Source: Chrysophaeum taylorii (taxonomy: Eukaryota; Sar; Pelagophyceae; Pelagomonadales; Pelagomonadaceae). Taken from it: a DNA stretch of 64,000 bases. The notes beneath the pieces were generated by a model. That model searched no databases, was not told the DNA's origin, and was given only the letters and a program-made list of their open reading frames with translations. The stretch lies in the NCBI GenBank assembly GCA_029834535.1, contig JAQMWT010000393.1, forward strand, positions 168,378 to 232,377, in the 5' to 3' direction. How positions within the stretch are numbered: the first letter of the stretch is position 1; each line of letters starts with the position of its first letter. Of this stretch, positions 40,972 to 50,103 are shown in pieces. Position numbers and translations under genes: made by a program.

Positions 40972-41808
40972 TGCGAAGGTTGTGGCAATTGCGATACAGG
41001 AGACTGCGCAGCACAAGCTTGGACCGAAGAAGGAACTCGAGCGGTCTGAAGCCGAAGATCCTGGGGAGATACAGACGCGGGGATTTTGCGAGTGTGGCTC
41101 GCAATCGAACGATCGGATCTCCCGGCGTGGGCGGTAAGGACCAATTGCCGCCACGGTAATGTCGGCTGACTTGAGCGCGACAAGCCGCCCTTTCGGTGAG
41201 AGCGCCTGGGTTAGTGCGCGTGCCCAGGCTTCGGGCGGCGTCGTGGGTGTCGTGGGTTCGAGAAGTTGATCCTCCTCGGGGACAACGACGACGCCGGCGC
41301 CATCGTCGTCGAGTCCGCGAGAGTCAACCAAGGCGTGGTGGAGGTTGATCAGATGGGTGAGTCGGGGGGTGGCGCCGGAAAGCAACGTCGGGAGTGCTTT
41401 TCGCTCAAGAGGCAGCTCCTCCTCGTCTTCGTCGTCGTCGCTCAAACCCTCCATTGGAATTGGGCACGTCTTGGTGGATCTGCGAAAAAGCTTGGGAAGA
41501 CAAATTCCAAGGACCTTGGCTAGCTGGCGACGGTCGTCACCTCGAAAATGGGCCAGCAGCGCGTATCGGCGCTCAGGTTGAAGCTCCGTATCAGGCAACT
41601 TTTTCAATCGCAACAATCTAGAAGCGACCCCAGGTTGTCTCTCGGTGTCTGCGACCACGCCGCGCCAGGTATCAACCGCGGGTTTGCTCAGTCTCCGTTT
41701 GGTGCGCTGCCGCCGCGTCGCGCAATGAGTCGCAGGCCACGCGACTTTCGAGCCATCGTCGGTGTGTAGTCCTTGCAGCCGGTGTACCCCAGAAGCACAG
41801 CGAGTCAT
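40915..41808 (-). CDS. Hypothetical protein, 297 aa
   Basis: ATG at 41808. It begins with a basic region (RRQRTKRRLSKP), then LLRLKKLPDTELQPERRYAL and LAHFRGDDRRQLAKVLGI, an acidic patch DDDEDEEELPLERKALP, a middle part with THLINLHHALVDSRG, and a Ser/Cys-rich C-terminus. No known domain is recognised. The acidic/basic alternation suggests a nuclear protein but is weak evidence. Its last ~19 codons and stop lie in a recent 111-bp duplication. The C-terminal third, with Ser/Cys/Pro runs, might be a read-through of a missed intron. Confidence 0.45.
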   Translation of the reverse strand: MTRCASGVHRLQGLHTDDGSKVAWPATHCATRRQRTKRRLSKPAVDTWRGVVADTERQPGVASRLLRLKKLPDTELQPERRYALLAHFRGDDRRQLAKVLGICLPKLFRRSTKTCPIPMEGLSDDDEDEEELPLERKALPTLLSGATPRLTHLINLHHALVDSRGLDDDGAGVVVVPEEDQLLEPTTPTTPPEAWARALTQALSPKGRLVALKSADITVAAIGPYRPRREIRSFDCEPHSQNPRVCISPGSSASDRSSSFFGPSLCCAVSCIAIATTFANTDCAQPPTAPPILVNNP

Positions 41809-41858
41809 TGTCGATAATACTAGATACTAACTACTGCAAGTTGTTCTATACTAAAAAC

Positions 41859-41918
41859 GGTGGTGCTGCGTCCCTAAAGCCAGTCTGTGGTGGTGCTGCG
41901 TCCCTAAAGCCAGTCCCT
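41859..41918. repeat. 30-bp tandem repeat
   Basis: GGTGGTGCTGCGTCCCTAAA and following bases occur twice, 30 bp apart, just upstream of the hypothetical gene. Confidence 0.9.
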
Positions 41919-42740
41919 TGCGCACATCACGGTCATCACACTATCGCGCCCCCCCAGCTGGGGTGCGATGAAGATTTCGTGCGCGTTTAAAGATAGCTGC
42001 GTTCACCACCAGATGTCAGACAATACGACGCGCAATCTATAGACTCCGGAGCTAGCTCCTCTTGGCTGCGCTTGCTCTGGCGCCGCTCGCGGCTGAACGT
42101 CGCTTAAACGTACGAAAACTGACTGACTTGTCTGACTTTCTAAATTCGGTGTTTTGGTTTCTAGGAAGGTGACGACGATGGTAGCAGGGAAGACTTTCAT
42201 TAGAGTATAATGTGCAGATTTCCGTTTTGACTCCAAATTCACCGTCGACGGGAAACGGCGCGCCGCGCCCCCCGCGCCCTTCATCTTATTCTGGACGGTG
42301 AGAACGACGTCCTGGGACCTTCCTTGCTTAGGCCGTCGTGCCGGCGACGACAATTGAGCGCATGGGTGCTGCCGGGTAGTTGTTTAGAGCCGGTGTGTTC
42401 GCAGGCGGGGCGTCGAAAACCGACGCGGCTACTCGGGCAGCACAGCCCCGCATCCGAGATAGACGACGACAAAGCCAGTGGCATCAGGGGTGGTATTGGG
42501 GATGCCGGCATCGCAGTCGACGCACTCCGTGTCTTCGTCGCGGGCGCGGTCGTTGGGGAACGGACGTCAGCGCGGGCGTCGGCGCGCACGGCGAGTTGGC
42601 GATGTTTGAAGGGCGATGCGGGCTTCTTCGACAAGGGGCTTTCGGCCGTCGACCACCTCTCAGCCGAGATCTGGGCCGCCGCTGCCGTCTGCTCCCCCTC
42701 GCCCCGCTGGTAGCCTAGCCTCCAACATTTCGGCCGCAAT
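41919..42740. other. Stretch without a supported gene
   Basis: A minus-strand frame at 42281-42739 is rich in Ala, Ser and Pro and might be a further exon of the gene starting at 43031. I could not find a splice pair of the local type that joins them in frame. Nothing else recognised. Confidence 0.35.
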
Positions 42741-43031
42741 TTACGCTGCCTGCTGCGCCGTCGCCAATTCCGCCTTCACGAGGCGTATGTGCTCGGAGTC
42801 GTCCGTCTCGTGATCTGACTTGCGCTTGCGGAGCATCGCGTCTATCGTGGCCGCCATTTTTTGCTTTTTCGCACGACGCTCCCGGGCCTCGACCACCGCG
42901 CGGCTTGGCGGCAGCGCGATGGGCACCACTCGTGGCGTGGCTGTCAAGGCCTTGCTCGCCCTGCTCCTGGCTCCAGTCGCCCGCCGATCCGCCCATGTGA
43001 GGGGCTGGTGGTCACGTTGCTCGTCCACCAT
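42741..43031 (-). CDS. Hypothetical basic protein, 96 aa, possibly the first exon of a longer gene
   Basis: ATG at 43031 opens a Lys/Arg-rich protein with a likely nuclear targeting region (EARERRAKKQKMAATIDAML then RKRKSDHETDDSEH) and a helical end (IRLVKAELATAQQAA). It stops at TAA 42741. No family is recognised. GTAAATTG overlaps the stop codon, so the frame could instead continue through an intron; several acceptors downstream are possible and none is decisive. It is divergent from the DUF2997 gene with only 61 bp between start codons. Confidence 0.4.
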   Translation of the reverse strand: MVDEQRDHQPLTWADRRATGARSRASKALTATPRVVPIALPPSRAVVEARERRAKKQKMAATIDAMLRKRKSDHETDDSEHIRLVKAELATAQQAA

Positions 43032-43092
43032 AAACCATAGCTCAACGGATCTTGACGGAAGAACGGATCAAAATTCACGCAACATCCCAAAA
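43032..43092. promoter_or_regulatory. Very short divergent promoter interval
   Basis: 61 bp between the start codons of the basic hypothetical protein and the DUF2997 gene. If both are genes, their 5' UTRs must be tiny or overlap. Confidence 0.3.
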
Positions 43093-43398
43093 ATGCGGCG
43101 ACTTCTTTGCGAACTCGTGGCGTTGATCGTCGGCGTGTCGAGCTTCGCGCTTCAGGGCAGCGTCGCGCGATCGACAACACTCTATGCCGAGCCTGTTCAG
43201 GTCAAATTTCGAATTCACCCAGATGGGCGGATCGAGGAGACCGTGTTGGGCATAAAAGGAACTGACTGCGAAAAGGTGACCGAGGCGCTCAACGAGAAGC
43301 TCGGCAGTATCATCAGCTCCGCGCCTACCGAGGAGAGGTTCGAAGAAAAGGTCGAAGACACGAATAACGTCTACGAGACGAAGTTCACCGAGTGGTGA
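43093..43398 (+). CDS. DUF2997 protein, probably plastid-targeted
   Basis: ATG at 43093 (CCAAAAATGCGG), 101 residues. The N-terminus is a signal peptide (LLCELVALIVGVSS) followed by FALQGSVARSTTLYA. A Phe right after the predicted cleavage site, then a Ser/Thr/Arg-rich stretch without acids, is the bipartite plastid-targeting pattern (ASAFAP type) of algae with red-derived complex plastids. The mature part matches DUF2997: VKFRIHPDGRIEETVLGIKG, DCEKVTEALNEKLGSI. DUF2997 proteins are common in cyanobacteria and plastid lineages, but their function is not established. No intron needed. Confidence 0.75.
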   Translation: MRRLLCELVALIVGVSSFALQGSVARSTTLYAEPVQVKFRIHPDGRIEETVLGIKGTDCEKVTEALNEKLGSIISSAPTEERFEEKVEDTNNVYETKFTEW

Positions 43399-43805
43399 GC
43401 CGCCTTTGTACAGAGTCAGCCGGCGCACCTTACCGGCTCACAAATTACACTCAACGAGCCTCTCGACTCTATGTATGAATTCCCCATGTAGCGACAGCCG
43501 CCATTGTCGTCGCGAATCCTCTTATTAATTTGTCTCCTTTATGTTTCCCTAGAAATCAGCCCTGCGTATCGAGTACGAGACTGCACTGTGAATGTCCCGT
43601 ACGAGGAATGATGAAGCGGCGCGCTCGATCGCCGAGGATGGAGACGGGCTGTAAAATTGGACTGAACTATAAGTTATTTGTTTGGGATGTTTTCTTTATA
43701 TGCCGAGGTGGGCCGAGGAATGCGTAAGGCGACTGCAATAAGGGGATGGGGACAGGCTGGGGAGTGGCGAGGGTGGAAGGGCAGTTTGTACCCGAAAGAC
43801 GGTTT
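43399..43805. other. Gene-free stretch
   Basis: 3' flank of the DUF2997 gene. No gene or repeat recognised. Confidence 0.45.
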
Positions 43806-43905
43806 AGGAGTAAACTCAAAGGTTAGAGCGCTGATCAAAGCAGCTTAGATTGGCGGGGGTGAGAGCGTCGAGCTGAAAGGAGAGTGGGGTGAGTGGGTGG
43901 AAGGA
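43806..43905 (+). repeat. Fragment of the composite repeat, copy D
   Basis: GAGTAAACTCAAAGGTTAG, GATCAAAGCAGCTTAGATTG and GAGAGTGGGGTGAGTG match the block next to the satellite in copies B (28985-29070) and C (49325-49420). Confidence 0.75.
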
Positions 43906-43931
43906 TGTTGATTATACCGGACGGCCAGGCG

Positions 43932-45020
43932 CTAGCCTAACCGTCCGGGCGCCGCCAGGGATCCGGCGGCCGGCCGAGAGGCGTAGGAGCCGTTGGCGTT
44001 TCTGTGAGCGTCTTGGCGCTCCCTGAAGTGTGCCTGTACGTAATGCCGTTGCTGGAGGTGGGCGGTGGCTGCACCGCCTTCGACATCGTGGAGGCCCGCT
44101 AGAAGGAGACGGGCACGCTCACGGTGCACCGTGATGGAGAGACGCCGGTAGAGGCGCGTTGTATGAGACGCTGAGGCTGTGCCACGAGGGAAGGAGCACC
44201 CTCCTTGAGGCCAGTGTTGATGCCAATTTGACGGGCAACCCGGTGATGAAGGCCACGTAGGTTGTCACTACCCTCCGCGACGTTACCAACTACAAACCCC
44301 AGCACGGGCCCAAATTCCGCGAGGCGGTCCCGGAACGGGTCCCGCGAGGCTGCCGGGTTGACCCCGCAGAATTACCTGTCGGCGTACGCAGCGTGCGTGA
44401 CGTATTCGCGTTGGATGTCGTTGGCCCGCTCGTCGACAGGGCTCGGGGTACCATCGTGGCGGCGATCGACAGTAGCGGTCGGATATCGCGACGGGCAGAA
44501 GACAATCGTTTTGACCTCGCCGAGGCGGAGACCGCCCGGAGTAGGCGTTCCCGGTGGCTCCGCGATAGAAAAGTCACGAATTCAGGAACGAGCCTTGACG
44601 TGGACTCGAAAGAATGGAAAGGGCGAAGGGCGAGGGGTGGGACGCAATTCCAACAGGCCCGAAGGCTCGACCGTGTGCCGGACGCCCCCCTCGTGCGTGA
44701 GGCCACTCAACACGTAAAGCACCGAGTCGTGCATTCAGGACCGAGCTCCGTTGCGGTTGACCAAGCGATTGTCCGTGAGCAAGACGTTGCCGTACGGGTC
44801 GAGAAACCGCTGGGTGTCGCCAGGAATGCCACGCCCGGAGAGCGGTACGCAGGCCGGCGACGGCAGACGGAGGAAGATGGCAACGACTTTCGGGAAGTCG
44901 CTGTTCGAGAATGCCAGATATCGCGAGGGCCATGAAGCCACCCACGCGGTGGAGAGCTGCCGAAGATGGTTTGGTCGGGCGCCCCAGATGGGTCGCCGAA
45001 GAGCTGCGAGGCAGGCGAAG
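43932..45020 (-). pseudogene. Retroelement C-terminal relic with nuclease-like motif, copy D
   Basis: Minus-strand pieces in several frames parallel copy B. In order: SPACVPLSGRGIPGDTQRFL then DPYGNVLLTDNRLVN, SVLYVLSGLTHEGGVRHTVE, LGEVKTIVFCPSRYPT, PSPVDERANDIQREYVTHAA, LAEFGPVLGFVVGNVAEGSD and NLRGLHHRVARQIG. TGA and TAA codons and frameshifts separate them. The DPYG...N..R and VKT pattern is seen in C-terminal regions after reverse transcriptase in various retroelements. It sits next to a piece of the composite repeat, as copy B does. Confidence 0.5.
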
Positions 45021-46274
45021 ACAAACGAGGAAGAAGTTAGAGAATAGAGTACCCTATTTCGCGAGACGGCTGCAGCCTTTGGACGATCTCGAGCGGGCAA
45101 AAGCGTCTGCCTGCGATACGACTTGTGTTTCGTTTTGGCTCGTCTACGACCTCGATCTCGCGTCGGCTGCCGCCGGGCCGCTTGGCGTCGATGGTTGCGC
45201 AGTTCGTGCTAGGGATTGGATTCGAGCGGCTTCGGCACCGCACCGCCGCTGCGACGGATCGGCGCGTCAGACTGACTTCGGAAGTCATCGGCGGCAGCGT
45301 TACGGTCAAGATGTTTGGATGGCAACGTCCGTTCTTTGGGGCGATTACAGGCTTTAGGATGGACACGAAGCTGCGTCGATTCGAAAAGCACAACGCTTGC
45401 GCGCGCTGGGGTTTGCTTTGCGACGACGCCGCTCTCGGCCCTCGCCGCGTTCACGGTACGCGTCGTTCGGTCGCCACGCGATGGGTGGGGGCTGACCGTC
45501 GGAAAGGCGACCACCGCCTCGTTGCGAACTGCGCATCGCCGACTTTCTCAAAGTACCCGAAGTCGGCTGCAAATGTACGCCTGCTCATGCAACAACAGAC
45601 CTCGCGGCCACGATCGACAACGCGACTTTCGCTCGCGGTTCGGACGACGAGCCGGTGCTGCTCGACTTGACGTTCGAGCGCGCCCGGGTGATTTGGTGTT
45701 GCCTTCAGGCCTGGTCGGAAGCGGGAAAAGTACTGTTCTGATGGCGCTGGCCAACGAGCTCAACCTCCTCAAGGGGACGCGCGGCATCACCGGTTCGGTC
45801 GCCTTGTGCCCGCAGCTCGCCTGGGACTTCTCGGGCACCGTAAAACAAAACGTCATGTCAGGGGACGAGTTTGACGCCGTTCGGCGCCGTACTTCGCGTG
45901 ACTGCGCTCGGCGCCGACGTCCGCACCTGGCCCGCAGGCGTCGAGACGCGCGTCGGCAAAAAGGGTGTCGTGCTCAGGGGCTGTCAAAGCACACGGCTGA
46001 CTTTTGTGTGGTGCGTCTACGCGTACTGTAGAGGAGCTAAGCTCGCTCTCTTAGACGACCCGCTTTCGGCCGTCGAGGTCCACGTCGCGGCGCACATTGT
46101 TGACCACGGCATTTGCGGATATCTGTCCCGTGGCCTCGGTGTCGGTGTCATTCTCGCAACGCACCGTTGCCAACTCGTGCAGCAGCACGCCGACGCGGTC
46201 ACCTCCCTCTGTCCGGATGGATCCACGCTCTCCTCTTCTTCCTCTTCACAGACCAAGAACTGCACCAAGCCGTC

Positions 46275-46305
<31 letters not shown>

Positions 46306-46306
46306 G
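46275..46306. repeat. (GTT)n microsatellite
   Basis: About ten GTT units inside the ABCC pseudogene. Confidence 0.9.
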
Positions 46307-46842
46307 ACAAACCGGCCGCTCCTTCTTCAACAAAGAAGATGGAGAGCAGCCTTCGCGAAAATCGTCGGATGTTCTCCATGGCTGAGCAGTACATGACGAG
46401 CGTCGAATGCTTGTTGGCCTACGCGCGCATCGACGATGTCGAGCCCACGATGATTACCGACGGCCAGCCACCGCGCGGGTGCCCCAACGCGGCGAGGTCT
46501 CGCTCGAGGCACTCGAGTATCGCTACCATTCCGACGACCCGCTCGTCCTCAAGGGCATTACGCGTCGTTTGGAAGTGGGAAGCAAGAATGGTGTGGTAGG
46601 CCGGACGGGATCAGGGAAATGAAGCCTCCTCGCGGCCCTTTCGAGGCTCCAGGGCGTGTGCGGGGGCCCTGTCATCGTCGACGGCGTGGACGTCGCGTCG
46701 ATTCCTCTCTCTCGACTACAGAGCATCGTCGCGACGATACCTCAGGTGGGCTGCGTCCCTAGGCCGGCTCTCGAATTCCAACAATGTACCTAGGATCCAC
46801 GCCTCTTTTCGGGGACACACTTCGATTTAATTCGGATCCTCT

Positions 46843-46882
46843 CATGGCGAGCTCATGGCGGTGATGGCGAGCTCATGGCGGT
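46843..46882. repeat. 20-bp tandem duplication
   Basis: ATGGCGAGCTCATGGCGGTG occurs twice in a row inside the ABCC pseudogene. Confidence 0.9.
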
Positions 46883-47394
46883 GTTGACCGCCGAGACTAG
46901 GCTCGTTTCCAAGATTGTTGTTGGTCGGACGACGGCGACGATGTCCTGGAGAGTGGCGTCGAGGAGGGCGGCGCAAACTGGAGCGAAACAGCTACTTTTT
47001 GCTTCTCTCACGCCCTTCTCCTCAAGCGAAAAATCGTAGCGATCGACGAGGCAACCGCCTTCTTTGACCACGAGACAGATGCGGCCGTCCAGCCGACGTT
47101 GCGGTCGAGCCCCGCCTTTAAGAGCGCGACGTTGATCGTCGTCGCTCACCGGCTGCAAAGGATCATGGATAGCGTCCAGGTTTTCGTCCTCCAGGACGGC
47201 CTTCTTATCGAGAGTGGTGCGCCGGAAGTCCTCGGCGTTGCGCCGAGGTTCGGGCTTCGAGCCGCCGATTGTAAATCCGGAGCCGATAGGGCAAGAGGGC
47301 ACGCGCATGGTATATCCGTATCGATATCGGACGACGTAGCTGCCGCATAGATAGATTAGAAACGCGAACGGAAGAGGGACGGACTCCGCGCCAG

Positions 47395-48327
47395 TCAGTC
47401 TGTGGGGCAGAGGAGGGCGGCGTGGAGGATGCGGTTGTAGAAGGCCGGCGGGAGCGCGGACGCAAATCTTTGTTGGAAGAGACGGCGCGCGACGGTGGGT
47501 CCGTCATGGTCGTAGGGAGGCCTGGCGCGGAGAAAGGCATCGCAGCAGGACGTCAAGGCGGGGGGCTCGAAAGCCCAGACGACGGCGGCGCGGTGGAGGT
47601 GGTCGGAGGCAAGGTGGATGTCGACGAGATCTTCGGCGTAGGCGGGGGGGGTCCTCACGTCGGAGAGCAGCACGAGGGTGCGGTCGTCCCGGGCGACGAA
47701 ATCGCGAAACGTGTCGCCGTCGACGTCGCGCGCGCGCAGCACGCGAGCGGCGGCCTTCTGGAGGCTGTCGAAGGCGGCCCCGATGAGTCTCGCGTCGCCG
47801 GCGATGACGAGCGAGGCGACGTGACGCCGGCGCGTCGAGGCCCACGACTGCAAGAAGGCCCCGATCTGCTCGACAGCGTCGTCTGCCGTCGCGGCGCGTC
47901 GCACGCTCGCGGCCACGTTCGCGCGCAAAGCGGCGACGTCAAACGCGGCGTGCCGTGGTCGCCACGGGAAGAGCGTTGCCGCGACCGCGACCGCGAGAAC
48001 GGCTCCCGCGCGTCGCCGTCGCCGCACGCGATTTTCCACTTCATCTAGTCGTTGAGCACTGGCTCGTCGTTCCACCTCCACGCGTTCGCGTCGTTCCACC
48101 TCCGCGCGTTCGGTTCGTTCTGCCTCGGCGGCGCGATGTCTTTCTCTTTCCGTGGCGCGAAGCCAGCGCGAGAGCTTCCCGCGGAGGCGCGCGGGGCTCT
48201 CGGAGTTGGTCGTGTTGATGCCATAGGCCTCGCAGGCAGCGATGAGCTTTTCCCGGTGCGCCGGCGTCGCCGTCTGGTCGCGGCAGAGCGCCGTGAGAGC
48301 GTCGAGGTCCTCGCGCGATACAACCAT
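47395..48327 (-). CDS. Membrane protein with SAP-like motif and coiled coil, unknown
   Basis: ATG at 48327 gives 310 residues; the frame is open 57 nt upstream without ATG. Residues about 25-56 (EKLIAACEAYGINTTNSESP then LRGKLSRWL) resemble a SAP-like or LETM1-like helix pair. A charged heptad region with ERVEVERR repeats follows (58-100), then a membrane helix (RAGAVLAVAVAATLFPW, about 106-122). The C-terminal 190 residues are soluble and globular in composition (HVASLVIAGDARLIGAAFDS, TLVLLSDVRTP, AAVVWAFEPPAL), reminiscent of a nucleotide-binding fold without a P-loop. No family is named. Organelle or nuclear membrane localisation is possible. Confidence 0.65.
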   Translation of the reverse strand: MVVSREDLDALTALCRDQTATPAHREKLIAACEAYGINTTNSESPARLRGKLSRWLRATERERHRAAEAERTERAEVERRERVEVERRASAQRLDEVENRVRRRRRAGAVLAVAVAATLFPWRPRHAAFDVAALRANVAASVRRAATADDAVEQIGAFLQSWASTRRRHVASLVIAGDARLIGAAFDSLQKAAARVLRARDVDGDTFRDFVARDDRTLVLLSDVRTPPAYAEDLVDIHLASDHLHRAAVVWAFEPPALTSCCDAFLRARPPYDHDGPTVARRLFQQRFASALPPAFYNRILHAALLCPTD

Positions 48328-48941
48328 CGGAAACAACCAGCGTTGCACCTTCACACAGTATAAGGAATAGGGCAAAAAAGCCAAGTTTTACTTGATTTTC
48401 CTTTACTTAACCTTATACTTTTACCCCTCTCGCGCGTTGTGCCTCGAGTCCGAACTACTAATCGACAGATGTTTGTCTGTCTGTCTGTCTTTAAAATGTC
48501 GACTGCTAAGAGGGGGGGGTGCGTGTGGGGAGCATGAAGGATGTGGTTTGTCCCTCGATTTAGGGTAAGGATAAGGTAGGCGCGAGAGTAAGGATCAGGT
48601 AGGTGCGAGAGCCAGACAGTGATCCTCCAAGCCGTCTACGGCGACCTCGCAGACTATTTCCACGAACCGCGGCGGCTCTTTCAGCCAGCGCGCCATTCTC
48701 ACGCCCCGTCGAAATGATGTTGTCGATGCTGACAACGCGCCCATGACCGCGGCCCTTTTTTCCCGGAGACGAGGCGTCGGAGTTCTTTTCGGCAGACTAG
48801 GTTGAGTCGGAAGACGACGCCTCGCTCTCAAGAGTCGAGTTTTGAACTCTCTGACAACCAACGGCATGCTGACTTTGATCGCGAGCTTAGAGTCTTCGCA
48901 ACCTCGACCCGTCGCACGGCGACTGCAACGGTACCAGATAC

Positions 48942-49181
48942 ATGATCGATAGTGTCGTGTCACCGAGGCTCCTCCAACCTGTATCCCTCAAGCCCCACCG
49001 ACGCCAAACGATCAACAAGAGCCAGAGGCAGACGCCCCGCAAGGTCGGCGTCCTCTTGCCCAAGCCCGTCTTCTGCCACGTCCAGCTCTACGTGGCTCTC
49101 TGTCGATCGGCAACCCCGAGGATATCCTCTTCTGAGTCGACGACTCCACCCTACCCCACACGTGCTGCGCAATACCGATAA
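48942..49181 (+). pseudogene. Helitron-type Pif1 helicase C-terminal scar, copy C
   Basis: Plus-strand frame with RRQTINKSQRQTPRKVGVLL and KPVFCHVQLYVALCRSATPR, the same residues as copy A. QGQT is changed to QRQT. The segment before the motif again lacks the usual spacer, so both copies descend from the same deleted parent. Confidence 0.75.
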
Positions 49182-49194
49182 GCCCTCACCCGCA

Positions 49195-49544
49195 CTGTAG
49201 GTGAACTTACTGGGACCAGGTGAACTTACTGGAGCCAGGTGAACTTGCGGAGGTTAGAGATTGGGACTAGGTGAAATTAGTGACCAGGCGAACTAACTGG
49301 GACCAAGTGAACTTACTGGGGTTTTTAGAGTAAACTCAAAGGTTAGCGGCGTGTGCGGATCAAAGCAGCTTAGATTGGCGAGGTCGAGAGGGACGAGTTC
49401 AAAGGAGAGGGGTGAGTGGTTGTGAGCACGAGTGGGCTTACGTCGAACTTACTGGGGTTAGAGATTGGGACCAGGTGAACTTACTGGAAACAACTTACTG
49501 GGGTTAGAGATTGGGAGTAAGTGAACTTACTGGCCTGCACTTGT
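49195..49544. repeat. GTAAGTTCACC satellite array, copy C
   Basis: About eight copies of AGGTGAACTTACTGGGACC or variants, in the orientation of copy B. Confidence 0.8.
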
Positions 49545-49593
49545 CAAGGATTTAACTTTACCCTTGTGATGAGCTGGCGAGAAAGACACCAAG

Positions 49594-49878
49594 TACGACT
49601 TCCTCCCCAAACTCGCCACATCTTCACGCGGCCCCATCGACACGCTTCCTGCCGAGAGCTTCTGCGAACGAATCATCTCGGCCTGCAACATCGTCCTGAC
49701 CGAGGGTAACTCGAGGCTCGACGTCGAACAACGCGACATGCTTGTCCTCTTGCGCATGAACCGCGAGTTCATAGAGTGAGCCCGTGGCAAAAAAATGCAA
49801 GATCGCCAACGTCGCCGATGAGACCACGATCCTTGCCGAAGAAAACCTAGATGACGACACGGACTCGCCGGAAGAGTA
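49594..49878 (+). pseudogene. hAT transposase C-terminal dimerisation relic
   Basis: The plus-strand frame 49594-49779 reads YDFLPKLATSSRG, then LPAESFCERIISACNIVLTE, GNSRLDVEQRDMLVLLRMNR. This matches the hAT C-terminal domain pattern (A.SA.SERVFS..G.....+RNRL...V..L..L..N). An acidic tail follows in another frame (ENLDDDTDSPEE, stop near 49878), typical of hAT proteins. Nothing of the catalytic core is present, so it is a fragment. Confidence 0.7.
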
Positions 49879-50103
49879 GGCGGCTTTTGCGGCGGCTTGC
49901 GAATGCCATACAAATGGTTTTTCGGCGGATACGAAAAAGAGTGCATGAATATTTTACTATTTTACTTTATTTTACTTTACCCTGATAAACGTTAACCTAG
50001 CCACCACTTGATTTTACTTTGAACGTTACCTCAGAGTAATGTATTTTTACTTTACCCTTAACTTAGAGTAAAAGTGCAGCTCTGGAAACAACGGACCACA
50101 GAT

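Larger units (their letters stand above)
45080..47350 (+). pseudogene. Decayed ABCC (MRP-type) ABC transporter
   Basis: Plus-strand pieces in all three frames give the ABCC order. Membrane domain: RRVRLTSEVIGGSVTVKMFG. First nucleotide-binding domain: Walker A GLVGSGKST, VALCPQLAWDFSGTVKQNV, a damaged signature VLRGCQS in place of LSGGQ, Walker B LALLDDPLSAVEVHVA, and ATHRCQL. Second domain: YRYHSDDPLVLKGITRRLEV, Walker A VGRTGSGK followed by an in-frame TGA at about 46620, then VAIDEATAFFDHETDAAVQ and VVAHRLQRIMDS. Frameshifts, the Walker A stop and the ruined signature make it a pseudogene. The first membrane domain is partial, and a (GTT)n tract lies between the two nucleotide-binding domains. 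Confidence 0.8.
48453..49544 (+). mobile_element. Composite Helitron-like repeat, copy C
   Basis: Starts AACTACTAATCGACAGATG and ends GGCCTGCACTTGT, the same termini as copy B. Order: copia PPT with a few LTR bases, a shared segment starting near 48590, the helicase scar (48942-49181), and the satellite (49195-49544). The retroelement-tail relic of copy B is absent, so copies differ by internal deletions. Confidence 0.65.

Noticed and set aside
42281-42739. Minus-strand frame as a second exon of the gene at 43031
   Set aside because: No in-frame GT..AG pair of the local type joins them; kept only as a note.
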